Assembly (NCBI RefSeq): GCF_006337165.1 | Contig: NZ_CP040896.1 | Span: 1-64,000, forward strand | Direction: 5' to 3' | DNA length: 64,000 nt | Source of the DNA: Hymenobacter jejuensis | GTDB taxonomy: Bacteria; Bacteroidota; Bacteroidia; Cytophagales; Hymenobacteraceae | Part shown: piece by piece, positions 47,878-57,414 of the stretch | Numbering within the stretch: position 1 is the stretch's first letter | Layout: each line of letters begins with the position of its first letter | Translations under genes and position numbers: made by a program | Notes under the pieces: model-generated | Databases searched by the model: none | Told to the model about the DNA's origin: nothing | What the model saw: the letters and a program-made list of their open reading frames with translations, nothing else

Positions 47878-50430
47878 ATGTTCAGAAAGCAACTTACTAA
47901 CTCAACCAATCGTCGGACAGCGCCGTATATGGCGGTCCTTTTGTGGGTATTGCTCGTTGCCGGCGTAACCCCCTCCTCATTCGCCCAGCCCAGTGGCACC
48001 TCGTTCAGCGGACCGCTCGTTATCACCAAAGGTGGTACTTACAGTGGTAACTGGGAAAGCCAAGATTCAAACACACCTGCAGTAAGCATTAATACGTCTG
48101 AACCGGTAATTATCGAGAATTCGATTATCCGCAGCCGTACCATCCTAATCCGGGCCCACCAGTTCGGCAACGACGTAACCGTACGCAACACCAGCGGCTA
48201 CGCTCTCACGCCCAACGGCGACAACATTCGTCAAGGCCGCTTCTTGGACGCCGGTAACTTCAAAAACATTCGGGTAGAGCACTGCTACATGGAGCAGACT
48301 TCCGGCATCTACCTGGCCGATTACCAGGGCGATCACTCGCCTAATCAGACGGTTAAGATTCTCTACAACCAAGCCAAAAACATCGACGGCAGCTACCGTA
48401 ACGGTGGCCAGGAACGCGTCCAGTTCACTCAATTTGTGAGCGTAAAAGGTATTCGCGGTGTTGAGATTGGTTGGAACCAGGTAATCAACGATCCTTTTAA
48501 CAGCCGCGTCGAGGAAAATATCAACATGTACCACTCCAGCGGTACGTCGGATAGCCCGATGCAATTCCACAACAACTTCATTCAGGGTGCTTATCCCAGC
48601 AATCCTGCTTCTAACACCGACTATGGTGGGGGCGGTATCATGATGGGTGACGGCGCTACCCCCGACCTTGGCGAGTCTTCCGGATTCATCAAAGCATTCA
48701 ACAACCAGATTCTCAGCACGGCTAACCAAGGCATTTGCGTGGCCGCCGGTCACGACATGGAGATCTTCAACAACCGCATCATTGCATCGGGTTACATGCC
48801 GAATGGCGAATACGTTGCTGCACAAGGTGTTGGTATCTACATTCTGAACGGCTCGAGAATGAGCACCTTCTTCAACAACCGGGCCCATGACAACATCATT
48901 GGCTATGTAAACAGAAGAACCAACGGTGCCAAAATGCGCAACGATCAGTACCTGCCTGATGCGGCAGAGCCCAGCCGGTACGATCTGAACACAGAACTGC
49001 CAAATCCCATTACCCGGGACACCGAAGCCAACGAATTTGCGTTGTGGCAGAAGAAGCTGAAGGACAACAACATAGCGGTTGGTCCGACCAACGGAACGGG
49101 TACTCAAACTTCGGCTCCAGCTCCAACGTTGGCTAACCTGCGCCCGGCTGACAACCCGAGTAACGTAGTCAACGGGTTGGCCTACAGCTACCACGAAGGC
49201 ACTTGGAGCGGCCTGCCCGACTTCAACGGTCAAGCCATCGTGAAGCAAGGCACCGTGTCAACGTTCGATCTGAGCCCGCGCAACCGCAACGACAACTTCG
49301 GCTTCCGTTACACGGGCTATATCGAAGTACCCACCGACGGCGAGTACACCTTCTACACCTCCTCCGACGACGGCAGCCAGCTCTTCATCGGTAACCAACT
49401 TGTAGTCGACAACAACGGCGTGCACGCCAACCAGGAGCGCGGCGGTGCTATCGGCCTGAAAGCCGGCAAGCACGCCCTGACCGTGACTTACTTCGAACGC
49501 GACGGCGGCGAAACCCTGGTTGTGAAATACCAAGGGCCGGGTGTTGACAAGCAAGTGGTGCCTGCTTCGGCATTGTTCCGCAGCGCAACGGCAACTCAGA
49601 CTCCTAACACGATTTCTACGCCGTCGTCTTCCACGAACCTCGTGGTAAACCCTGGCTTCGAGTCCAACAACGCTGCCGTGCAAAGCCCCAACAACTGGCA
49701 AACCTGGGGTGGCCGTACAGGCACCAACTCCGATGCCGATTACACGGAAACGGTAGGCGGCACACATTCGGGTACGTATCATGGGTCGCAGTACAAGACC
49801 AGCGCCTACGAGGTGTACACCTATCAGACTATCAGCAACTTGCCTAATGGCACCTACACCTTGCGTGCCTGGACCAAAAGCAGCGGCGGACAGTTTGCTC
49901 GGATGCTAGCGAAAAACTACGGTGGCAATGAGCTGCAGGCTACGCCTCCGGTAACCACCGCAAACGGCATCAACGGTTCTTGGTCCCAGATCGAGATCAG
50001 AGACATCCAGGTTACCAACGGCAGGTGCGAAATTGGTTTCTACTCTTATGCCAATGCCGGCCAGTGGTTCTTCTTCGACGATGTAGAATTTGTTAGCCAA
50101 GGCTCTTCGCTTGTTTCAGCTTCTGCCAGCGCTGCCTTCTCTACACTCGCTGATGCTAAGGCTAGCACCGCTACTCCTACCGGCGTCCAGCTTTATCCGA
50201 ACCCAGCGCAGGATCATGTTAACATCAGCAGTTCTTTCGCCCAAGCGGGCCAAGCTACTGTAACGATCTCAAACACGCAGGGCAAGCAAGTGGCGCAGTT
50301 CAGCCAGAGCGTACAGGCTGGTACAAACCAGTTTTCCGTTCCGACCCAATCGCTGAGCGCAGGCGTATATGTTCTGCAAGTTCAGAGCGGCAAGCAAGTA
50401 AGCTCGCAGCGACTGACGATCACGCACTAG
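47878..50430 (+). CDS. Secreted beta-helix protein with PA14, CBM-like and T9SS sorting domains
   Basis: 850 residues. Signal peptide (to about 37, ending SSFAQ). About 40-390: right-handed parallel beta-helix of the pectin-lyase fold (PVIIENSIIRSRTILI, NFKNIRVEHCYME, SGFIKAFNNQI, DMEIFNNRI, GVGIYILNGS), with no catalytic residue set of a known PL or GH28 recognised. About 415-570: PA14 domain (FGFRYTGYIEVPTDGEYTFYTSSDDGSQLFIGNQLV). About 587-740: CBM-like jelly roll (NLVVNPGFESN ... FFFDDVEFV). From about 769: type A T9SS sorting domain (LYPNPAQDHVNISS ... GVYVLQVQSG). Probably a surface carbohydrate-binding or -cleaving protein. The ATG at 47878 follows a TTG in the same frame. Confidence 0.88.
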   Translation: MFRKQLTNSTNRRTAPYMAVLLWVLLVAGVTPSSFAQPSGTSFSGPLVITKGGTYSGNWESQDSNTPAVSINTSEPVIIENSIIRSRTILIRAHQFGNDVTVRNTSGYALTPNGDNIRQGRFLDAGNFKNIRVEHCYMEQTSGIYLADYQGDHSPNQTVKILYNQAKNIDGSYRNGGQERVQFTQFVSVKGIRGVEIGWNQVINDPFNSRVEENINMYHSSGTSDSPMQFHNNFIQGAYPSNPASNTDYGGGGIMMGDGATPDLGESSGFIKAFNNQILSTANQGICVAAGHDMEIFNNRIIASGYMPNGEYVAAQGVGIYILNGSRMSTFFNNRAHDNIIGYVNRRTNGAKMRNDQYLPDAAEPSRYDLNTELPNPITRDTEANEFALWQKKLKDNNIAVGPTNGTGTQTSAPAPTLANLRPADNPSNVVNGLAYSYHEGTWSGLPDFNGQAIVKQGTVSTFDLSPRNRNDNFGFRYTGYIEVPTDGEYTFYTSSDDGSQLFIGNQLVVDNNGVHANQERGGAIGLKAGKHALTVTYFERDGGETLVVKYQGPGVDKQVVPASALFRSATATQTPNTISTPSSSTNLVVNPGFESNNAAVQSPNNWQTWGGRTGTNSDADYTETVGGTHSGTYHGSQYKTSAYEVYTYQTISNLPNGTYTLRAWTKSSGGQFARMLAKNYGGNELQATPPVTTANGINGSWSQIEIRDIQVTNGRCEIGFYSYANAGQWFFFDDVEFVSQGSSLVSASASAAFSTLADAKASTATPTGVQLYPNPAQDHVNISSSFAQAGQATVTISNTQGKQVAQFSQSVQAGTNQFSVPTQSLSAGVYVLQVQSGKQVSSQRLTITH

Positions 50431-50450
50431 ATTATCGCTTTACCATAAGC

Positions 50451-50482
50451 AAAAAGCCCTGCCTCATCGGCAGGGCTTTTTT
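50451..50482 (+). terminator. Terminator of the beta-helix gene
   Basis: AAAAAGCCCTGCC pairs with GGCAGGGCTTTTTT around a 5-nt loop, 20 bp after the stop. Confidence 0.93.
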
Positions 50483-50896
50483 GCGTTTATACACCTACTG
50501 AAACGTCAACTTGGGCAAGGCTTATGAAAGCAATTCGGTTGAAGAGATGCCAACAGTTTGGGCATAAAAAAAAGGGCGACCACCAGCCGCCCCCTTTTCC
50601 ACAACCAAAACACCTAAAAAACTATTCTTTCATTTCTGTCTCTAACAACTATTGGGCCAAAAGATTAAAGCATGTTCTTTACCCAAGGTTATTTTTTATG
50701 AATATTCCAATATATATTTTATTAATGTCATTTATGCTTCTTTATTTAAGTCATTAAATATATTTGTCAAATTGCTTTTAATCAATTAGAAGCAATTGTT
50801 TACTCTGTGCAATTCAATCTTATTTGTTGACTATAAATAAGATTATTCAGAGTGGGCAGTGGTCAGGCTTTAAATAATTCATCCCAACTATTTTCT
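50483..50896. other. Spacer before the lectin gene
   Basis: About 415 bp. TATATTTG at 50759-50766 fits the -7 pattern for the next gene but lacks a -33 TTG. A second GC hairpin lies at 50569-50598 (GGGCG / CGCCC). A 77-codon frame at 50524-50757 overlaps these and looks spurious. Confidence 0.45.
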
Positions 50897-53800
50897 ATGA
50901 GAACACTTCTTCCCTCAAAAAGTCGGTGCATCCCTTGGGGCAGTCGCTTGGCGAAAGTATTGCTTCCGGCGGTAACTTTTCTTGCTACGACCGGCACAGC
51001 GCTGGCGCAGTTTCCTCGGTACGAGTCATTTAAGAATACCACAACCACGGGCTCTGGCTTTATCCTAGGCGGGCCAACAACTACCAACAAAGCAACCCTT
51101 ACCGCAGCTAGTGGCGTTGACGCAGACGGGGCAGGTTACCTGCGCCTAACCAACAACACGGGCAACCAAGCCGGCTATGCCATTGACAATGCCAGTTTCC
51201 CGGCGCCATCAGGCTTTAGTATTTCTTTTGAGTTCTTCTCCTACGGTGGCACCGGAGCCGATGGATTCTCAGTGTTCTTCATAGACGCTGATAAAACATC
51301 TGCTGCTGCTTTCACGAGCGGAGCCTCCGGTGGCTCACTCGGCTACGCGCAGAAAACCGCTGATCCGGTTAGCAACGGGGTGCCTAATGGCTACATTGGC
51401 ATCGGCATCGACGAGTACGGCAACTACACCAACCCCACAGAAGGACGTGTTGGCGGCCCGGGGCCAGTGGCCGACGCCGTAGCCATTCGGGGTGCAGGCA
51501 ATGGACGCAGTGCTACAGACTATCCTTACATCGCGGGAAGCGGCACCTTGCCTTTCAGCGTTGACGTGGCAACTACGCGAGCTAACGTTCCGACTAACGC
51601 TGATTATCGCCGGGCCTACATCGACGTAGTACCGCAAATCAGCGGCGGCGTGACGACCTACAGCATTCGGGTGCGGATTCAGCACGGATCTGTGGTGACC
51701 ACCGCTATCAACGGCGTTACGGTACCAACCCCACCGAATAACCTGCGAATTGGCTTTGCGGGTTCTACGGGGGGATCTACCAATTACCACGAAATCCGCA
51801 ATCTGGCTATTGTAAAAGCCCCTATTGCGAACGACGACGTAGCCACTACGCGCTACAACGCCGCCACCACGATTGACGTCATCAACAACGACATCTTCTC
51901 CGGCAGCAACTACCAAACCGGCTCCGTTGACCTTGATCCATTCACGGCGGGCATCCAATCTACCTTTGCTGTAGCGAACCAAGGCACTTTTAGCGTTGAC
52001 GCCCAAGGATTGGTAACTTTCACTCCATCAGGTACTTATGCGGGCGTTGTGACCATCCCCTACATAATGCAGGACGTGGCTGGTGCCAACCCCGTTTCTC
52101 CTAACCCGCAGGTATATTCCAACCCCGGCAACATTTCAGTGACGGTAACCGGTGCCGACCTGCTTACTACTGTGAGCGCTCCGGCCACGGCTGCTAGTGG
52201 CGCCAACTTTGTTTATACCGTTACCACCAAAAACTCAGGACCCGAGACGGCTACTAACGTGGTGCCCACGCTCACGCTCAGCACCAAGCCTATTGCAGCC
52301 AATGTGATATTGCCAACCGGCGCCGCTTACGATGCGACATCGGGCAAGGTCACCTTCGCCACCACAGGCTCTCTGGCGCCCGACGGAACCGTCACTAACA
52401 CGGTTACTGTAAAGGCACCTACTAGCGGTGCAATCGTAGGCACGGCCGCCACTACCAATTCTATACCGGACCCTGACGCAACTAATAACACTGCTTCTGT
52501 TACAACCGTTGTTACCGGTCCTGACTTGGTTGTTACCTTTAATCCGGTGCCGCCGACTTCAGTTGCGGTAGGTACTCTCATCAACTACGCATTCACAATC
52601 CGGAATACGGGCTCAGTGACGGCTACCAACGTGGCGCCCACGCTCACGCTCAGCACGAAGCCAGCAGCAGCGGATGTAACTAACTTACCCGCCGGGGCCA
52701 GCTATAACGCCACTACGGGTGTCGTCACTTTTGCCTCTAACAGCATAACGACTGCCACCCCCAGAAGTTATACGGTTACGGTGAAGGCGCCTGCCAGCCC
52801 TACGCTTGTGGCTACGGCCACTGGCACTGGCACTGAGGCTGATATAACTCCAGCTAATAATACGGTTTCCGCTACCACGTCTATCACTGGGGCCGACATC
52901 GTTACGACCGTCAGCGGTCCAGCCACAACCACAGTTGGCACTCGGATCACTTACACGATGACTACCACAAATACGGGTACGCAAGCGGCCACCAATGTTG
53001 TGCCCACGCTCACGTTGGCGCCTAACCTACCGGCTGGTAGCGTAACGGTTACTGGCGGCACATACGATCAGCCTTCCGGTATTGTCACGTTCACTACGAT
53101 TACCAACATGGCTGCTAATGGTCCAGCCAAGACTAACACAGTAACTTTCACCGTGCCGGCCACTGCGGCCATCGCGGGAACAGCTACCAGCACGGGTGAT
53201 GGCTTCGACCCCAATACGGACAATAACACGGTTTCTATAACCACCACGGTTTCAGGAGCTGACGTTGCTACAACTCTCAGCGGACCGACGACAGCCACCC
53301 CTGGCTCGAAAGTAGTGTATACGATGAGCACGACCAATGCAGGTACGCTCGCGGCCACCAATGTCGTGCCCACCCTTACACTGGCACCCAACCTGCCAGC
53401 TGGTAGCGTAACCAATTTGCCTACCGGGGCTATTTACGACCCAGCTTCGGGCAAGATCACGTTTGCCACGATTACCAGCCTTGGGGCCAACGCCGCCGCC
53501 GTCACCAACTCGGTTACGCTGACTGTGCCAACTACCGGCGCTTCGTTGAAGGGAACAGCGACTAGTACTGGCTCTGACTTTGACCCTAACACGGCCAACA
53601 ACTCGGCCTCGCTTACGACTAACATTATCGGCGCCGATGTGGTGACCGGCATCAGCGGGCCAACTACGGCTAACCCAAGCTCGAATGTGAGTTACACGGT
53701 TAGCACGACGAACCTAGGCACTGAAACGGCTACGAGCATCGTGCCTACGCTTACGCTCAGCACCAAGCCAGCTGCAGTGGACGTAATACTGCCAACCGGC

Positions 53801-56608
53801 GCCTCTTATGATCCAACATCGGGCAAGGTCACGTTTGCTACCATCACTAGCCTAGCGGCCAACGCAGCAGCTGTCACTAACGTAGTTACGGTGAAGGCGC
53901 CAGCCAGCGGTACGCTTATAGCCTCTGCTGCCAGCACCGGCACCAGCTTCGATCCAAATACTGCCAACAACACGGCCGACCTTACTACTACCATTTCGGG
54001 TGTAGCAAACATTGCAACCGCTTGTGCTACGCCCGGCAAAGACGGCGTAGGTACATTAAATGGCACTTCTCCGAATACGTACTATCCCGGCGTTTCGACA
54101 GCGGTTGCTAATGGTACCTCCACCGTTACCATTGGTGCAGCCCGAACCGGCACAGGCACGGCTTCTACAGCTGTTGCAGCAGGCGACCTTGTACTGGTAA
54201 TGCAAATGCAAGGCGCTGATATAACTACTACTAACACAACTACTTACGGCACCGTTACAAACAACACCAACTACACGGCTGGTAAGTACGAATACGCTAT
54301 CGTTACGAGCGTTGCAACTGCAGGTAGCAACCAAGTGTTGACCTTGGCCAAAACGTTGACTAATGCCTATACCACGGCCGCGGCAACTGGTACGGCGGGC
54401 CAACGTACTTTTCAGGTTATTCGCATTCCACAATATTCGTCTCTTACGCTCTCTGGCACTGTTACCGGCGCTGCCTGGAACGGCACTACAGGCGGCGTAC
54501 TGGCTGTAGATGTAGCTGGCAAAACTACCTATGCAACGGGCGCATCTTTGTCCATGACAGCCAAAGGCTTCCGTGGAGGTGGCGGTGTCGCTGCCCTTAC
54601 GGCAACGACAGGGGCTTATGTAAGCCTTTCTGCAGCTGGCAACGGCTCGAAGGGCGAAGGCTCAGCAGGCACGCCAACACAGTTCTATGACGGCACTTCA
54701 GTATCCACAACCGGTAGCGGCTACCCGGTGGGCAGCCACGCAGCGGGCGCACCAGGCAACGCCGGCGGCGGCGCCACTGACTTAACAGCAACTAATACTG
54801 GCAACGCCGGCGGTGGCGGCGGTACAAACGGTGGAGCAGGTGGTGTTGGCGGCTTCGGCTTCGACAATACTGGTAACGCCGGCAGCGGCATCCAGGCACA
54901 AGGAGGACGTAGCCTCTCCGCAGATGCTAGCGCTTCACGCCTGTTTATGGGCGGCGGCGGCGGTGCCGGCTCAATTGATGCTGGTACAACTGCCCAAATT
55001 GCGGCAAGCAGCGGTGGCGTAGGCGGCGGCATCGTCATCCTTCGCTCTGGACAAATAGTTGCTTCGGGCACCGGAACACTGACGGTACAAGCTGACGGTG
55101 CAAACGCTCCTACAGCCGGTGCTACAGTTAACGCAACTACCAACCTGCAAGGTGCTGGCGGCGGCGGCGCCGGCGGTACTGTTCTTGTCATGGCTTCACT
55201 TCCCGATGGCTCGGCAGCAAGCTTGACTAACGTAACAATTAGTGCCGATGGTGGATCAGGTGGTAACGCTGGTTACACTGATAACGGCAGAACTGGCACC
55301 AACAGAGTATGGTCGGGCTACGGCCCCGGGGGGGGCGGCGGCGGCGGTAAATACTACACCAATGGTACAGTTGCTACGTCGACAGTTGCTGCTGGTAATG
55401 CCGGCACTACCAGAAACGGCCTTGGCAATAGTGCAGCTACTACTACTTACGGTGCAGCAAATGGTGCTACCGGCACTTCTTTGACCACAGCAACGCCTAG
55501 CTCTACGGCTACCATCGCCGGGGCCGGCTCCTGCATGCCGGTGCTAACGACGAGCTTGGCTACTTCAACTCCGCAGGTAAACAAAACAAGCACCTCGGTT
55601 AGCCCTGCTTCCTATGTGCTGAGCGTTTCCAACACGGGTGGCGTCGCTTCTGGTGTAACTGCCACGACCCGCCTGGACGATTTGTTCAACTTCGACAACA
55701 CGTTCACGCCCGTTGTGAAGCTGACCGACGCCAATGGCAATGCTACGACCCTGGCTGCCGGCACGGATTATACTGTGGACGCCAGCGTTGGCATCTCGCC
55801 CGTATTCAAGAATATCACCATCCCGGGTGGCTCTACTCTGAGCATTTCGTTCCGGGCTACCATCAAGAATACGGCTACCAGTGGCACGTCTTACGACGCT
55901 AGCACTACCATCGCGTACACAGACCCTACTCGCACTCCGACCAGTTCCGTAATCACTCCGGGTGGCACGTACGCCGCGACCGGCACGGTACCGGGCACCA
56001 ACTACGACGGCACGACGAGCGCAAACTCTTCCGAAGACGTAACGGTGGTACGGGCTCTGCCTGTCGAGTTGAAGCAGTTTGTGGCCACGGCCATCCGCCT
56101 AGATGCTCTCCTGACTTGGTCTACTGCCACCGAGCGTAACAACGATCGTTTCGAAATTGAGCGCTCGCTCGATGGCAAGACCTTCGAGAAGATCGGCTCG
56201 GTAAAAGGCCAGGGCAACAGCACGCACGCTACGGAATATCGGTACACCGATACCAACGCCGCTCGTTGGTCGGCCAAGCCCATCTATTACCGCTTGCGGC
56301 AGGTTGATTTCGACGGCGTTTCGGCCTTCAGCCCGGTTCGCTTCGTGACCTTCGACAAGCAGGTACTGACCGCCGTTGCCTTATATCCCAACCCAGCCCA
56401 CGGCGCTGCTACCCTTGATCTGACGGGTTTAGCCGCTGGCACGTATCAGGTTCAGGTTCTGGACCTTACGGGTCGCGTACTAAGCAAGCAAACCGTAGTA
56501 GGTGCCCAGGCGCATCCGCTTTCTGTTCAGCAGTTGCCTATGGGCTCGTACATCGTACGCATCCAGGGAGCTGGCACAAACGTGACGCTGCCGTTGGTTC
56601 GCAACTAA
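50897..56608 (+). CDS. Giant lectin/DUF11/glycine-rich surface protein with T9SS sorting domain
   Basis: 1903 residues, probably an adhesin. Signal peptide ending ATTGTALAQ (about 37); L-type lectin-like domain (38-306; GFSISFEFFSYGGTGADGFSVFFID, YIGIGIDEYGNY); a cadherin/Ig-like module (IANDDVATTRYNAATTIDVINND, to 420); five DUF11 repeats of about 122 residues (420-1034; starts GADLLTT, GPDLVVT, GADIVTT, GADVATT, GADVVTG, each with the TNVVPTLTL-like strand); a linker; a Gly-rich stretch (about 1225-1528, up to six Gly in a row); an Ig-like module; an FN3-like module (VELKQFVATAIRLDALLTW); and the type A sorting domain (LYPNPAHGAATLDL ... YIVRIQG). ATG at 50897 is preferred to the GTG at 50852. 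Confidence 0.9.
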   Translation: MRTLLPSKSRCIPWGSRLAKVLLPAVTFLATTGTALAQFPRYESFKNTTTTGSGFILGGPTTTNKATLTAASGVDADGAGYLRLTNNTGNQAGYAIDNASFPAPSGFSISFEFFSYGGTGADGFSVFFIDADKTSAAAFTSGASGGSLGYAQKTADPVSNGVPNGYIGIGIDEYGNYTNPTEGRVGGPGPVADAVAIRGAGNGRSATDYPYIAGSGTLPFSVDVATTRANVPTNADYRRAYIDVVPQISGGVTTYSIRVRIQHGSVVTTAINGVTVPTPPNNLRIGFAGSTGGSTNYHEIRNLAIVKAPIANDDVATTRYNAATTIDVINNDIFSGSNYQTGSVDLDPFTAGIQSTFAVANQGTFSVDAQGLVTFTPSGTYAGVVTIPYIMQDVAGANPVSPNPQVYSNPGNISVTVTGADLLTTVSAPATAASGANFVYTVTTKNSGPETATNVVPTLTLSTKPIAANVILPTGAAYDATSGKVTFATTGSLAPDGTVTNTVTVKAPTSGAIVGTAATTNSIPDPDATNNTASVTTVVTGPDLVVTFNPVPPTSVAVGTLINYAFTIRNTGSVTATNVAPTLTLSTKPAAADVTNLPAGASYNATTGVVTFASNSITTATPRSYTVTVKAPASPTLVATATGTGTEADITPANNTVSATTSITGADIVTTVSGPATTTVGTRITYTMTTTNTGTQAATNVVPTLTLAPNLPAGSVTVTGGTYDQPSGIVTFTTITNMAANGPAKTNTVTFTVPATAAIAGTATSTGDGFDPNTDNNTVSITTTVSGADVATTLSGPTTATPGSKVVYTMSTTNAGTLAATNVVPTLTLAPNLPAGSVTNLPTGAIYDPASGKITFATITSLGANAAAVTNSVTLTVPTTGASLKGTATSTGSDFDPNTANNSASLTTNIIGADVVTGISGPTTANPSSNVSYTVSTTNLGTETATSIVPTLTLSTKPAAVDVILPTGASYDPTSGKVTFATITSLAANAAAVTNVVTVKAPASGTLIASAASTGTSFDPNTANNTADLTTTISGVANIATACATPGKDGVGTLNGTSPNTYYPGVSTAVANGTSTVTIGAARTGTGTASTAVAAGDLVLVMQMQGADITTTNTTTYGTVTNNTNYTAGKYEYAIVTSVATAGSNQVLTLAKTLTNAYTTAAATGTAGQRTFQVIRIPQYSSLTLSGTVTGAAWNGTTGGVLAVDVAGKTTYATGASLSMTAKGFRGGGGVAALTATTGAYVSLSAAGNGSKGEGSAGTPTQFYDGTSVSTTGSGYPVGSHAAGAPGNAGGGATDLTATNTGNAGGGGGTNGGAGGVGGFGFDNTGNAGSGIQAQGGRSLSADASASRLFMGGGGGAGSIDAGTTAQIAASSGGVGGGIVILRSGQIVASGTGTLTVQADGANAPTAGATVNATTNLQGAGGGGAGGTVLVMASLPDGSAASLTNVTISADGGSGGNAGYTDNGRTGTNRVWSGYGPGGGGGGGKYYTNGTVATSTVAAGNAGTTRNGLGNSAATTTYGAANGATGTSLTTATPSSTATIAGAGSCMPVLTTSLATSTPQVNKTSTSVSPASYVLSVSNTGGVASGVTATTRLDDLFNFDNTFTPVVKLTDANGNATTLAAGTDYTVDASVGISPVFKNITIPGGSTLSISFRATIKNTATSGTSYDASTTIAYTDPTRTPTSSVITPGGTYAATGTVPGTNYDGTTSANSSEDVTVVRALPVELKQFVATAIRLDALLTWSTATERNNDRFEIERSLDGKTFEKIGSVKGQGNSTHATEYRYTDTNAARWSAKPIYYRLRQVDFDGVSAFSPVRFVTFDKQVLTAVALYPNPAHGAATLDLTGLAAGTYQVQVLDLTGRVLSKQTVVGAQAHPLSVQQLPMGSYIVRIQGAGTNVTLPLVRN
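52152..53998 (+). repeat. Five tandem DUF11-coding repeats
   Basis: Unit period about 365-374 bp, starts near 52152, 52516, 52890, 53256 and 53630. Repeats 1 and 5 share long near-identical runs (for instance the STKP...ILPTGA region), as do 3 and 4 (LAPNLPAGSVT), suggesting recent duplication or gene conversion. Confidence 0.8.
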
Positions 56609-56628
56609 CGTTTCCGTTACGCTTACAG

Positions 56629-56661
56629 AAAGGCCACCCAGTAGTACTGGGTGGCCTTTTT
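56629..56661 (+). terminator. Terminator of the lectin gene
   Basis: AAAGGCCACCCAGTA pairs with TACTGGGTGGCC then TTTTT, about 20 bp after the stop. Confidence 0.93.
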
Positions 56662-56810
56662 ATTGTACACCATTCATGCACAAGCGCTCCGACAGCACGG
56701 CGCATATCAGGAATGTCGCTGCTGCAATCGTCTAGCACGCTACGGCCGCTTCCCTGCTGGGCGGCGGGGTCGTACCTTGCGCTTATTTCCTGTTCTTTAC
56801 TACGCCACTC

Positions 56811-57287
56811 ATGGAAGCTCCCCGCGACGAATTCATGCGCGAAGCCATTCGCCTTTCTATCGAAAAAATGCAAGCCGGTTTTGGCGGCCCGTTTGGGGCT
56901 GTAGTCGTGCGCGACGGCCAAGTCATTGCCCGCGGCTTCAACCAAGTTACCAGCACCAACGACCCTACTTGCCACGCCGAAATAGATGCCATTCGGAAGG
57001 CGTGCGCGGCCCTGGGCACTTTTCAGCTCAACAACTGCGACCTATACACGAGCTGCGAGCCCTGCCCCATGTGCTTGGGCGCGATTTACTGGGCGCGCCC
57101 GCGGCGGGTGTTCTACGGCAACACCAAGCAGGATGCCGCGGCTATTGGGTTCGACGATCAATTTATTTACGACGAAATCGAAAAGCCCCTCTCCGATCGT
57201 CAGATTCCGATGCAGCAGCTGCTCCGCGACGAAGCGATCGAAGGGTTCCGCGCCTGGGAAAAGCACGAAAGCCGCACCGATTATTAA
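56811..57287 (+). CDS. guaD: Guanine deaminase (cytidine-deaminase fold)
   Basis: Zinc enzyme converting guanine to xanthine in purine salvage. The 158-residue product has the length of Bacillus GuaD and its motifs: GPFGAVVVRDGQ, zinc ligand H55 with proton shuttle E57 (CHAEIDAIR), zinc Cys C85 and C88 in TSCEPCPMCLGAIYWARP, and the family C-terminus FYGNTKQDAAAIGFDDQFIYDEI. This last part separates it from tRNA adenosine deaminases (TadA). Monocistronic, ATG at 56811. Substrate by family resemblance. Confidence 0.9.
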   Translation: MEAPRDEFMREAIRLSIEKMQAGFGGPFGAVVVRDGQVIARGFNQVTSTNDPTCHAEIDAIRKACAALGTFQLNNCDLYTSCEPCPMCLGAIYWARPRRVFYGNTKQDAAAIGFDDQFIYDEIEKPLSDRQIPMQQLLRDEAIEGFRAWEKHESRTDY

Positions 57288-57351
57288 GGCTAAACGCACC
57301 TGTTATCCTGCGCTGCTCTCTGGACGACGAAAGAACCATTGCGGCAGTTAC

Positions 57352-57389
57352 AAAAAGAGGCCCGAACGCTAGCGTTCGGGCCTCTTTTT
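57352..57389. terminator. Bidirectional terminator guaD/ffh
   Basis: Perfect 38-bp palindrome with AAAAAGAGGCCCGAACGCT on one side; T runs on both ends. It serves the converging guaD and ffh transcripts. Confidence 0.93.
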
Positions 57390-57414
57390 GTAACTATTTC
57401 ATTATCAATTACTT
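57390..57414. repeat. 25-nt near-palindromic element overlapping ffh stop
   Basis: Reads GTAACTATTTCATT then ATCAATTACTT, with the ffh stop (TAA, 57409-57411) inside; the terminator palindrome begins one base away. Confidence 0.55.

Noticed and set aside
50524..50757. Plus-strand frame of 77 codons after the beta-helix gene
   Set aside because: It runs through a hairpin and AT-rich spacer, has no motif, and changes in composition half-way.
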